Source: Hyphomicrobiales bacterium
GTDB lineage: Bacteria > Pseudomonadota > Alphaproteobacteria > Rhizobiales > Rhizobiaceae
NCBI GenBank assembly: GCA_011087745.1
Contig: JAALLB010000002.1
Location: 1 to 28,138, forward strand
DNA: 28,138 bases
Direction of reading: 5' to 3'
Shown: in pieces, positions 1-7,813 of the stretch
How the letters are laid out: the number at the start of each line of letters is the position of its first letter
How positions within the stretch are numbered: the first letter of the stretch is position 1
Program-made: the position numbers and the translations under genes
The notes under the pieces: generated by a model
What the model saw: the letters and a program-made list of their open reading frames with translations, nothing else
Databases searched by the model: none
Told to the model about the DNA's origin: nothing

Positions 1-50
1 GCCTGAAACGTCAACCCCAAATAATCAGATTTTCAAGGACTCGGAGTATA
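1..50 (+). repeat. Left copy of a 50-bp perfect terminal inverted repeat
   Basis: Bases 1-50 are the exact reverse complement of 28088-28137. The match stops at a mismatch at base 51. Read outward, both window ends enter the same sequence, which begins TATACTCCGAG. The last eight codons of the DUF459 reading frame and its TGA stop (25-27) lie inside this copy. It may be the edge of a multicopy element where assembly stopped, or a chimeric join; the sequence alone does not decide. Confidence 0.9.
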
Positions 51-1218
51 CTTCACCTTTTTCAACCAGATTGTAGCTCACACTGTTTTCATTTTTCTTT
101 GAAGCCAGAAAATCTTTTTCGCCTTCCAGGATATCACCGCCATCAAGTGCAGGAGAGCCTAGTGGAATAACAATTGTTTTGCCAGTTGTTGCCGGATCAT
201 ATTGGGGAATATTAGGTTGAGCAATGCTTGGATTAAGGGTTCCGTATGAGGCGTACTCAAAGCCTTCTGCATTTCCAATAACACCAATTTTCTGAAGTGC
301 CTTGTCTGCAAAAAATGCAAGTTTTGCGCGGCCTGCCCGGGTCATGTTTATGCCTTTTGAACCCCGCAGTCTGACAATCTGTCCATTAATATCAGGACCA
401 GCACTAACGAATTTTCCTTCTTCGTTGGTAAAACCATCCTAAATGTCGACGTATTCACCGCCACCAACTGCTTCTACTTTGGAGCGGTAAATTTCATTAA
501 ACGCCAAATAATCGGATTCATTTTTCCTGAGCGTACTAGCGGTAATCCTACCCAAACCAATGGAATTTTCCCACTAACGCCAATGGATGCAATTTTTGCA
601 GCTCTCTTGTTGTATTCGGTTAGCCACTCTGGAGACAGTTTTTCTGGCTGACCGGGGAATTTCCATATTTTCTGGCGATCATTCATCCCGACAAGGGCGA
701 CGATAGCGATTGGTTTAAATTCTTCAATGAGTTGTGGAATACGCTCTGGCCAATTTACAACGTCATCCCGGATGAGGCCGGATGAAGGGTCTGTTTTATT
801 GACCACAACAACATTTGCATTGGCAGCATATAAGCTTGGTCAGTTCTCTACCCATGCCGCCTGCCAGGAAGTCACCGACAACCAAAATTTTTGATGCGTT
901 CTCGTTCTTAACCGCAATGACAGCTGGTTTGATTTGTGAAGCTGCGCGTGCAGTTTTACGCTGTGATGATTTTTTCTTTTTCTTAAGCTTTCTGGATGCA
1001 GTTTTCTTTGATGGTTTTACGACTTTGATTTTGTTTTTGTTCTTCTTGCGTTGTTTGAATAGAACATCAAAAAGAGTTTTGCGTTTTCTCTTTTCCTGTG
1101 CTTGAGCCTGTTCCACACCGATTATTGGCGCTAGCGCAAAATTGAGCACTGGCACCGAGGGAATTATAATTCCCAGGCACACGAAGAATACTACCGCTAA
1201 TGTCAGACGTCGAAGCAT
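25..1218 (-). pseudogene. DUF459 family SGNH-like protein, broken by two frameshifts and one stop
   Basis: Pieces in different frames together form one DUF459 (SGNH/GDSL hydrolase-like) cell-envelope protein of about 390 residues. The ATG at 1218 precedes a hydrophobic signal segment ending near AQAQ, then a very Lys-rich stretch, then the block I nucleophile region (KILVVGDF, where Asp-Phe follow Gly-x-x-G-D). Later blocks read VALVGMNDRQ and PLVWVGLPLVRSGKMN. The frame is lost between about 826 and 845 and regained as YAANANVVVVNKTDPSSG. It is lost again near 513-520, where one base of an expected AATTCC seems missing. An in-frame TAG at 439-441 sits where VDI-Trp-DGF is expected. The final residues YSESLKI lie in the repeated 50-mer, so the true C-terminus may be elsewhere. 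The gene is downstream of a lytic transglycosylase, a pairing familiar in Rhizobiales. The lesions may be sequence errors near the contig end. Confidence 0.75.
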
Positions 1219-1265
1219 GTTTATCAGACTGGTCCAAATGCCAGCCCCTTTACTCAATTACTCGT

Positions 1266-1286
1266 TACCAACGCTTAAAGTTGGTA
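1266..1286 (-). other. Small stem-loop just past the transglycosylase stop
   Basis: TACCAAC at 1266-1272 and GTTGGTA at 1280-1286 form a perfect 7-bp stem with a 7-base loop. It starts four bases after the stop codon of the minus-strand transglycosylase gene and lies before the DUF459 start. There is no T-tract on the minus strand after the stem, so it is a poor intrinsic terminator. It could modulate mRNA stability or attenuate read-through. Confidence 0.35.
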
Positions 1287-1289
1287 GGC

Positions 1290-2516
1290 TCAACTACCCC
1301 TTAGTTTACCTAAAACCTTCTTGGATGCATAGCCATCTTGGGCCAACCCTACGCTTTTTTGATAGCTTTTAATGGCTTTTCGCGATCCACCGCCTATTTT
1401 ACCATCGATTTCGCCATCATAAAATCCTTTTTGAAGTAGGCTAGCTTGCAACTCTTTGCTCTCTTCTTCATTCAGTCTTGTATAACCACGCGGCCAGTCA
1501 ACAACAAATTCATCGTACCCGGCAAGGCGGTCCGCCAAGTGTCCAACTGCCAAAGCATACTTATCAGCGTTGTTATAACTTTTTAGAACAAAGAAGTTTT
1601 TGGTCATCAAGAATGCAGGACCGTTTGGTCCGGCAAGCACCTTTATGTTTGCCTTGCGGTTGCGGTCTGGAAATTTCTTTCCCTTTACGCGCTTTATGCC
1701 CAAGCTTTGCCATTGAACCAAGGTGCGGCTTGATGTTCCAACTTTTGAGACTTTAAAGCCGCGGGGTGTCTTTACTTCATAACCCCAGGTTTGGCCTGAA
1801 CGCCAGCCGTTTTTCTTGAGAAGGTTGGCTGCAGATGCAAGTGCGTCCGGAACTGACTGCCAGATATTGCGCCGGCCATCACCATCTATGTCAACTGCCC
1901 AGGCTTGGTAACTGGTAGGAATAAATTGAGTGTGTCCCATGGCCCCAGCCCATGAACCTCTTAGGCCTTTGGCTGATACATCACCATTTTGAACGATTTT
2001 CATCGCGGAAATCAGCTGACTTCTTGCAAACTTTCTGCGGCGTTTGTCTTGATAAGCTAATGTGCCGAGAGAGCGGGCAACACTACGTAGCGCTGAATCT
2101 CGCTCCAATGCTGCACCGTATGAAGTTTCCATCGACCAGATTGCTAGAAGAATATGGCGGTCTACACCGTAACGTCTTTCGATGATGTCCAGCCATTTTT
2201 TGTATTGAATTTTCAGAGCCTGGCCTTTTTCAATCGCTGATTTAGTGATGCGATTGTCCATGTAGTCCCAGACTTTGGCTTTAAACTCTGGTTGGAAGTT
2301 TGCTGACTTGATCACCTCAGGATCTGGTGAAGTTATGCCTGAAAAAACAGCATCATACGTGCTGGTTCGAACACCATTTTTTGCTGCTACACCTCGAAAA
2401 TCCCTAATCCACTTTTTGAAACCTGCGTCTGCAACTGCTGGGCTGGTCATTAAAGCCATGGTTAGGCTGACAGCCATTCCAGCAAATTTGATATTAGAAA
2501 AGAGCTTATTGGTCAT
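1290..2516 (-). CDS. Lytic murein transglycosylase, MltB type (SLT_2) with C-terminal peptidoglycan-binding domain
   Basis: This periplasmic enzyme cleaves the MurNAc-GlcNAc bond of peptidoglycan to give 1,6-anhydro-muropeptides. The 408-residue product has a signal peptide (about 1-30, ending PAVADA). The SLT_2 catalytic domain follows, with the likely catalytic Glu130 in the motif WSMETSYG and a downstream GAMGHTQFIPTSY block. About residues 345-408 form a peptidoglycan-binding type 1 domain (LQASLLQKGFYDGEIDGKIG). There is no lipobox Cys, so the protein is probably soluble in the periplasm rather than a lipoprotein like E. coli MltB. The ATG at 2516 has a strong ribosome site (TGGAGGGT at 2525-2532). 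The gene is intact although its downstream partner, DUF459, is broken. Confidence 0.93.
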   Translation of the reverse strand: MTNKLFSNIKFAGMAVSLTMALMTSPAVADAGFKKWIRDFRGVAAKNGVRTSTYDAVFSGITSPDPEVIKSANFQPEFKAKVWDYMDNRITKSAIEKGQALKIQYKKWLDIIERRYGVDRHILLAIWSMETSYGAALERDSALRSVARSLGTLAYQDKRRRKFARSQLISAMKIVQNGDVSAKGLRGSWAGAMGHTQFIPTSYQAWAVDIDGDGRRNIWQSVPDALASAANLLKKNGWRSGQTWGYEVKTPRGFKVSKVGTSSRTLVQWQSLGIKRVKGKKFPDRNRKANIKVLAGPNGPAFLMTKNFFVLKSYNNADKYALAVGHLADRLAGYDEFVVDWPRGYTRLNEEESKELQASLLQKGFYDGEIDGKIGGGSRKAIKSYQKSVGLAQDGYASKKVLGKLRGS

Positions 2517-2670
2517 TCAGTCTTACCCTCCAGCATTTATGCTTGGTTAGCTAAAAATCGCGTTTGTTGCGAATCAACGGCTAAAGGCATCATAGACTTT
2601 GAAGAGTCAGGAATAAATGGACGGATTTATGGCGGGGATATGAACTTATCGAGAGAAAAGTTGATGCGTG

Positions 2671-3666
2671 TTAGGCACTTTTCTTTAATGCAGGAAGTTT
2701 TTCTTCCCAATTAAGAGCGCTTGAAACAATGGTGTCCAGATTGTTGTGTTTTGGTACCCATTCAAGCCGGGTCATTAAACGGTGAGCATTTGCGGTGAGC
2801 GCTTCAATGTCGCCTGCACGACGATCCGTTTCAATGACGCGGAAATCATTGCCGGAAATGCGCTTAACCGTGTCAATCACCTGACGAACAGAATAGCCTT
2901 GGCTGTAGCCACAGTTAGCGGTAAATTTCTTGCCACCACTTCGCAAGTGTTGAAGTGCTATATAATGTGCATTTGCAAGATCACTAACATGGATAAAATC
3001 ACGGACGCAGGTGCCATCAAGAGTGCTGTAGTCAGTGCCAAATATTTTCATTGAGCTGCGACTACCCGCGGCTGTTTCGCAGGCAACCTTAATTAAATGT
3101 GTGGCACCTTCTGTTGATTGTCCCGTACGGCCTTGAACATCGCAGCCTGCAACATTGAAGTAGCGCAAGATTACATATGACAAGTCATGCGCTTCAGCAG
3201 CATCACGGATCATAAGTTCGGTCATCAATTTGGATGTTCCATAGGGTGACATTGGGTTCAATATAGCGTTTTCACTTATTGGTCCCTCTGTTAGCGGATT
3301 GTCATATACGGCAGCCGTTGAAGAAAAAATGAATTTCTTAACGCCAGTATTTACCGCTGCTGCAATTAGGTTGCGGGAATTACCAGTGTTGTTTTGATAG
3401 TACATCAACGGGTTTTGCAAAGATTCAGGCACCACCACAGAACCGGCAAAATGGATGATGGAATCAATATCATTATCATTAATGACTTCTTCCATGGCAT
3501 CTTGATCGCCGATATCAGCATTGATGAATTTTACGCCTTTCGGAATTGCCCATTCAAAGCCTGTTGTGAGATTGTCCACAACCAGAACATCTTCATGGTG
3601 ATCCAATAGTTCCCAAACCATGTGAGAACCAATATATCCAGCGCCGCCTGTTACTAAGACCGTCAT
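2671..3666 (-). CDS. galE: UDP-glucose 4-epimerase
   Basis: GalE interconverts UDP-glucose and UDP-galactose using bound NAD, feeding exopolysaccharide and LPS synthesis in the cytoplasm. The 331-residue length is normal for the short-chain dehydrogenase type. It begins with the Rossmann motif TGGAGYIGSH (residues 6-15). The catalytic pair is Tyr142 and Lys146 in SPYGTSK, with the Ser/Thr of FSSTAAVY (114-121) upstream. RYFNVAG and GTCVRDFIHVSDLA are typical GalE blocks. The start at 3666 is preceded by AAAGG on the minus strand. It is transcribed divergently from galU, with 159 bases between the start codons. Other NDP-sugar epimerases are possible, but the match to GalE is strong along the whole length. 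Confidence 0.93.
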   Translation of the reverse strand: MTVLVTGGAGYIGSHMVWELLDHHEDVLVVDNLTTGFEWAIPKGVKFINADIGDQDAMEEVINDNDIDSIIHFAGSVVVPESLQNPLMYYQNNTGNSRNLIAAAVNTGVKKFIFSSTAAVYDNPLTEGPISENAILNPMSPYGTSKLMTELMIRDAAEAHDLSYVILRYFNVAGCDVQGRTGQSTEGATHLIKVACETAAGSRSSMKIFGTDYSTLDGTCVRDFIHVSDLANAHYIALQHLRSGGKKFTANCGYSQGYSVRQVIDTVKRISGNDFRVIETDRRAGDIEALTANAHRLMTRLEWVPKHNNLDTIVSSALNWEEKLPALKKSA

Positions 3667-3726
3667 AACCCAAAACCTTTGTTTGCACCCGGCTTAAGAG
3701 CACCATAATCAACTTTGCTTAGGATC

Positions 3727-3755
3727 TTGATAATGAAAATGTTACAACTCTATTG
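3727..3755 (+). promoter_or_regulatory. Candidate sigma-70-type promoter for galU
   Basis: TTGATA at 3727-3732 is followed after 17 bases by CTATTG at 3750-3755, which resembles alphaproteobacterial vegetative promoters (CTTGAC, then CTATAT). It would give a leader of roughly 65 bases before the galU ATG at 3826. This is a by-eye consensus match only. Confidence 0.3.
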
Positions 3756-3825
3756 AATCGCTTCATCTTCTGTTAAGGAAGGCATTGGCATAAACGTCAT
3801 ATAAATATCCATTGGGGTTCATCTC

Positions 3826-4722
3826 ATGTCAGAAAAAAAACGCGTTCGCAAAGCTGTATTTCCTGTTGCGGGTCTTGGAACCAGATTCCTGCCTGCTACA
3901 AAAGCAGTGCCCAAGGAAATGCTGACGGTATTGGACAAACCCGTTATTCAATATGCAGTTGATGAAGCACGCAAAGCAGGTATTGAGCACTTTATTTTTG
4001 TGACGGGCCGCAACAAGGCAGTTATCGAAGACCATTTTGATCTTGCATATGAACTTCAAGATACCCTTGAAAAGCGAGAAAAAGTCGAGGCATTGGAAAT
4101 TCTTTCCAAATATATGCCAGCACCTGGGGAAACCAGTTTTACCCGTCAACAAGCGCCGCTTGGCTTGGGGCATGCTGTCTGGTGTGCTCGTGAACTTGTT
4201 GGAGATGAACCTTTTGCGCTTCTATTACCGGACATGGTGATGAAGGATGAAAAAGGCTGTACGTCCGGCATGATCGATTTATACAATCAAACCGGCGGAA
4301 ATGTTATTGCTACAGAGGAAGTAGCTTGGGAAGAAACGCATCAATATGGCGTAATTGAAAAAGGTGAGGATGTGGCCACTGGGTTTGAAGTAACCGGCAT
4401 GGTTGAAAAGCCGGCTCCTGGTACCGCGCCATCAAACCTATTCATTAATGGGCGTTATATTCTTCAACCAGAGATTTTTGATATCCTGAAGAAACAAAGT
4501 CCCGGTGCTGGTAATGAAATTCAATTAACTGATGCCATGCTGACCTTGGCTAAAAGCCAAAAATTTTACGGGCATGTTTTTGAAGGTGAGACTTTTGATT
4601 GCGGATCCAAAGCAGGCTTCATTCGCGCCAATATTGCTTATGCATTAGATGATCAGGCAATTCGGGGTGAAGTTCTTAGTGACCTTAAAAAATGGGTCTT
4701 GTCCCGTTTTTTATCACTTTAG
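3826..4722 (+). CDS. galU: UTP-glucose-1-phosphate uridylyltransferase
   Basis: GalU makes UDP-glucose from UTP and glucose-1-phosphate, the substrate for galE next door and for polysaccharide synthesis. The 298-residue product carries the N-terminal nucleotide-binding signature GLGTRFLPATKAVPKEM (residues 16-32). It also has the QQAPLGLGHAV block, the acidic LLPD metal-site segment, VEKP, and GNEIQLTDA near the C-terminus, all typical of bacterial GalU. The ATG at 3826 follows a GGGG-type ribosome site. The last residues (KKWVLSRFLSL) are encoded by DNA that also forms a terminator-like hairpin. The stop at 4720-4722 is one base from the convergent stop of the beta-barrel gene. Confidence 0.95.
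   Translation: MSEKKRVRKAVFPVAGLGTRFLPATKAVPKEMLTVLDKPVIQYAVDEARKAGIEHFIFVTGRNKAVIEDHFDLAYELQDTLEKREKVEALEILSKYMPAPGETSFTRQQAPLGLGHAVWCARELVGDEPFALLLPDMVMKDEKGCTSGMIDLYNQTGGNVIATEEVAWEETHQYGVIEKGEDVATGFEVTGMVEKPAPGTAPSNLFINGRYILQPEIFDILKKQSPGAGNEIQLTDAMLTLAKSQKFYGHVFEGETFDCGSKAGFIRANIAYALDDQAIRGEVLSDLKKWVLSRFLSL
4687..4712. terminator. Bidirectional intrinsic terminator inside the galU 3' end
   Basis: AAAAAATGGG (4687-4696), loop TCTTGT, then CCCGTTTTTT (4703-4712) gives a 10-bp hairpin whose only non-Watson-Crick pair is one U-G in plus-strand RNA. The A-tract and T-tract arms let it act in both directions. It lies ten bases before the galU stop and just past the stop of the convergent minus-strand gene, so it can serve both. 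GC content of the stem is low, so efficiency is uncertain. Confidence 0.6.
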
Positions 4723-4723
4723 T

Positions 4724-6241
4724 TTATCTTTGCAGACGAACACCAACCTGGCCGCTGGTTGCATCAAAACTTGAATTTGGAGCATCCGTCTCAAAGCGTT
4801 GGTAATCAACTTGAGATGTGATCGCCATGAAGCGGTTGACCCAGTACTGTGTGCCTAGACCGACTTGTAGGGTTGTATTGTTGTCATCATTGGTTTCTAC
4901 CTGCGCGTCTGCAAAAGCGTTGACGGAAAAACGATCTGTTATTTGCCGGTTTATATCCAGTCTACCATTATAGATAATTGAACCGTTTTCATTTGCCGTG
5001 GTGGAATCATTTGTGGTGGTTCCAAGTGTTAGCCCAACTTGGGTATCTCGAACAGGTGACCAATTAACCAAACCATTTACCGTAAAAGCATCAAGATCTT
5101 CCAGCAGCGGGTCATCAAAACTCTCGTTGACGTATCCAAGTGCTATCTCACCCGTTAGTTTTTCTCCAAGATCCACCTGCACGCCGCCACGCAATTCAAA
5201 GATATCACTATCCCGGTCGTTGCCATTGCGGTCCAGCTCCTGATCAAAGTCACGTATTGCGTAAGCACCCTCGATAAAAGGAACAAGGGCTGGTGAGATT
5301 TCATAACCGACACGTGCGGTTATACGGTATTCATTGTTATTGCGATCACCTTCGTTTTGAGTAACGTCGCCGCCAAGGTCTGCTGGCTGAAATTCATCGC
5401 GATCTACATCACCACGCAAGGTCAACTGGAGTTTTCTGCCGGTTCTTTGTAATTCCAAGCTGCCGCCCCAATTTTCCTGGATTGGGTTATCGACAGCTCC
5501 TGGTGCCAAGGTACTGCTAGTAAAACCTTGCGTTGAGATATTGTAGAAGCCGCGTGTTGTCAGGGTATAGCCGTCGATCAAATCCAGTCTAAGGGCTGTA
5601 TCGACAAGTAGCTGTGGTTGATCAATTTCTTCATCGTCAAAGGGGCGCCTATAAGAGCCATTGATATTTGTTTGCCACTCATGGCGAGACCAATCAGAAG
5701 TAATGTTTGCTGAAACGGAGGTATCTGAAAAGGCTCCGCCTTCACCACCAGCTTGTTCTGAAACATTGCTTGAATAGCCAATGGCTTGTTCCAGAGAAAC
5801 ATTAAGATCATAAGTGCCAAGCCTTATCCCGGTTGGGCCAAATGGGTCTACTTCGTCCGTTGTTGCTGTTCCTGTTTGAACGGGGTCTACTGCGTTATTG
5901 GCAAGCGTGGAATCATCAGGATCGTTGGGGTTTATTACTGGCGTAGCAGCAGTGGCGGGTTGTGCTCTTTGCTGCGTATTTGTTTGGGCGATTGCTTGTG
6001 TGGTTTGTTCGTCTATCGTTTGACCGTTGCCAAGCAGTTGATTTCTTTGCGCATCCGAAGAAGATAGATCGTCTATGTTTCTACGCCTTGCATCTGCTTG
6101 TTGAACAGTTTCTGTGAAAACTGAATCAACTTGCGCGTCTGATGCGCGTTCAGCAGTTTGCGAATAGGCAGGCGAAAGCATGGTAGTTGTCAAAAGACTA
6201 CCCACAAAAAAAATGCTGAGGTATTTGCCCGTCTTGGACAT
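4724..6241 (-). CDS. Outer-membrane beta-barrel protein (BBP2_2-like)
   Basis: The 505-residue product starts with a clear signal peptide (about 1-28, ending SPAYSQ). A low-complexity periplasmic segment rich in Gln, Thr, Ala and Asp follows (about 30-135). From about residue 145 to the end there are alternating amphipathic strands with many Arg, Asn, Asp and Tyr, the pattern of an outer-membrane barrel such as the BBP2_2 family (PF10082). It ends VGVRLQR, without the usual C-terminal Phe. In alphaproteobacteria such proteins often sit beside polysaccharide or LPS genes, as here (galE, galU, kdsD), which suggests a surface-polysaccharide or general envelope role. The exact substrate cannot be read from the sequence. 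It is divergent from kdsD across a 123-base gap containing a large dyad. Confidence 0.8.
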   Translation of the reverse strand: MSKTGKYLSIFFVGSLLTTTMLSPAYSQTAERASDAQVDSVFTETVQQADARRRNIDDLSSSDAQRNQLLGNGQTIDEQTTQAIAQTNTQQRAQPATAATPVINPNDPDDSTLANNAVDPVQTGTATTDEVDPFGPTGIRLGTYDLNVSLEQAIGYSSNVSEQAGGEGGAFSDTSVSANITSDWSRHEWQTNINGSYRRPFDDEEIDQPQLLVDTALRLDLIDGYTLTTRGFYNISTQGFTSSTLAPGAVDNPIQENWGGSLELQRTGRKLQLTLRGDVDRDEFQPADLGGDVTQNEGDRNNNEYRITARVGYEISPALVPFIEGAYAIRDFDQELDRNGNDRDSDIFELRGGVQVDLGEKLTGEIALGYVNESFDDPLLEDLDAFTVNGLVNWSPVRDTQVGLTLGTTTNDSTTANENGSIIYNGRLDINRQITDRFSVNAFADAQVETNDDNNTTLQVGLGTQYWVNRFMAITSQVDYQRFETDAPNSSFDATSGQVGVRLQR

Positions 6242-6279
6242 TTAAGCCATTGTCCTTTAATGATGCAGCAGAATAGCGA

Positions 6280-6324
6280 TAAACCTTTTCAAACCGTAAA
6301 CATTTACGGTTAAGGAATGGTTTA
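6280..6324. promoter_or_regulatory. Large dyad symmetry between beta-barrel gene and kdsD, candidate operator
   Basis: AACCGTAAA (6292-6300) and TTTACGGTT (6303-6311) are perfect 9-base inverted arms two bases apart. Outside them, TAAACC (6280-6285) and GGTTTA (6319-6324) form a second, slightly off-centre pair. The site lies 38 bases from the beta-barrel ATG and 40 from the kdsD ATG. No T-tract follows, so a dimeric regulator site shared by the divergent genes is more likely than a terminator. Confidence 0.5.
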
Positions 6325-6364
6325 AGTTGGCTTGATTCAAGCCTTTTTGAGTTGGAAAGAATGC

Positions 6365-7339
6365 ATGTCGAAACAGTCAAATATTGAGTCTGCTTTACGC
6401 ACCATAGAGTTTGAGCGACAGGGTTTGGAAGCCGTTTCAGATGCGCTTTCAAATGGCATGGGTGATGAGTTTGATGCTGCTTGCCAAATTATGCGAGACA
6501 TTGGTGGGCGTGTAATTGTAACTGGCGTTGGCAAAAGCGGCCATATTGGGACCAAAATTGCTGCCACACTGGCTTCGACCGGAACTCCAGCATTTTTTGT
6601 TCATTCATCAGAAGCAAATCACGGCGATCTTGGAATGATTGCCCGTGATGATGCAATACTCGCGCTTTCGTGGTCTGGTGAGACCGCTGAATTAAAAGGT
6701 GTAATTGCTTATTCAACCAGGTTTTCTATTCCGTTGATTGCCATTACCAAAAACAAACAATCAGCTCTGGGCAAGGAAGCAACTGTATGCCTTGAGCTTC
6801 CTAATGTTGAAGAGGCTTGCCCCAATGGATTGGCGCCGACAACATCCACAACCATGCAAATGGTAATTGGCGATGCTCTTGCGGTTGCTCTTTTGGAAAG
6901 TCGTGGTTTTTCCGCAGATGATTTTGGTATTTATCACCCTAGCGGTGCACTTGGTTCACAACTTACAAGTGTCGGGGAAGTTATGCATAAAGGTGAGGTA
7001 ATACCACTGGTTGTAGAAAATACTTCAATGAATGATGCCATTATGACGCTTTCACAAAAGCGATTTGGCTGTGTGGGTGTAACCGATGCCCAAGGTAAAC
7101 TTGTTGGTATTTTCACTGATGGTGATCTTGCGCGCAATCTTGATAAAGATCTGCAAAGCCTATCCGTGAATGATCTAATGACGCGTGACCCAAAAACCAT
7201 CAATGGATCAGCGCTTGTAGCGTCAGCAATGGCGATGTTGGACAGTTTTAATATTTCAGCTTTGATAGTGACCGATGCAGACAACAAGCCGCAAGGCATT
7301 GTTCATCTGCACGATCTTCTTAGAATTGGTGTGGCTTAA
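6365..7339 (+). CDS. kdsD: Arabinose-5-phosphate isomerase (KdsD/KpsF/GutQ family)
   Basis: KdsD converts ribulose-5-phosphate to arabinose-5-phosphate, the first step toward Kdo in LPS. The ATG at 6365 is chosen because GGAAAGA (6354-6360) lies just upstream and family proteins begin about here; an upstream in-frame TTG at 6332 is weaker. The 324-residue product has an N-terminal SIS sugar isomerase domain (about 38-170) with VGKSGHIGTKIAATLASTGT and the active-site region SSEANHGDLG (81-90). Two CBS domains follow (about 205-324; IFTDGDLARNL and LIVTDADNKPQGIVHLHDLL). Length and architecture are normal. kdsB, two steps later in the pathway, is also in this window. The stop codon overlaps that of the convergent NfeD gene. 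Confidence 0.92.
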   Translation: MSKQSNIESALRTIEFERQGLEAVSDALSNGMGDEFDAACQIMRDIGGRVIVTGVGKSGHIGTKIAATLASTGTPAFFVHSSEANHGDLGMIARDDAILALSWSGETAELKGVIAYSTRFSIPLIAITKNKQSALGKEATVCLELPNVEEACPNGLAPTTSTTMQMVIGDALAVALLESRGFSADDFGIYHPSGALGSQLTSVGEVMHKGEVIPLVVENTSMNDAIMTLSQKRFGCVGVTDAQGKLVGIFTDGDLARNLDKDLQSLSVNDLMTRDPKTINGSALVASAMAMLDSFNISALIVTDADNKPQGIVHLHDLLRIGVA

Positions 7340-7800
7340 GAAGCTACAACGATGAGCGTTCCGGCGTCGTAGTCTACAACTTTGACCTTGGAACCAGCTT
7401 TTGTATCATTGCCTTTTACACGCCAAGTAGTATCACCAATTTTTACACGCCCCATGCCATTGGTAATTGGATCGGCAAGGACAGCGGTTTGCCCAATTAA
7501 CTGAGCGCCTCTCTCCTTTAGAATTGGATTGTCGCTTTCGCTGTATTTTCTGTTTTTCATTATGCGTTTGCCGATGATGGCCAATGCAACAGAAAGAAGA
7601 AGGAAAACTAGTACTTGCGCTTGCCAAGGCCAGATTGCAGCCTCAGTGCCCAAGATTACCGTTATGAAGCCGACCACAAGGGCGGACAGTCCGGGCCAAA
7701 GCAGGATCGTGCTCGGCATCAAGATTTCCAACCCTAGAATAAGGAGACCAACCGCGACCCATGTCCATGGGCCTAATGCGTGAAGAAAAGATAAAACCAT
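7336..7800 (-). CDS. NfeD-like membrane protein
   Basis: This 154-residue protein is the short NfeD type, without the N-terminal protease domain. Two or three membrane segments lie within about residues 8-75 (GPWTWVAVGLLILGLEI and VLVFLLLSVALAIIG). The C-terminal part is a soluble OB-fold domain (about 95-154; GQTAVLADPITNGMGRVKIGDTTW). NfeD proteins work with SPFH-family proteins in membrane organisation and protein quality control. Here the SPFH partner is immediately upstream, 13 bases away, in the usual operon arrangement. The stop codon shares the palindrome TTAA (7336-7339) with the convergent kdsD stop. Confidence 0.88.
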   Translation of the reverse strand: MVLSFLHALGPWTWVAVGLLILGLEILMPSTILLWPGLSALVVGFITVILGTEAAIWPWQAQVLVFLLLSVALAIIGKRIMKNRKYSESDNPILKERGAQLIGQTAVLADPITNGMGRVKIGDTTWRVKGNDTKAGSKVKVVDYDAGTLIVVAS

Positions 7801-7813
7801 TTAGCGCTCCAAT

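Noticed and set aside
815..1105. Phe-rich open frame on the plus strand
   Set aside because: It is the antisense of the Lys-rich segment of the DUF459 gene, with no ribosome site and no protein-like character.
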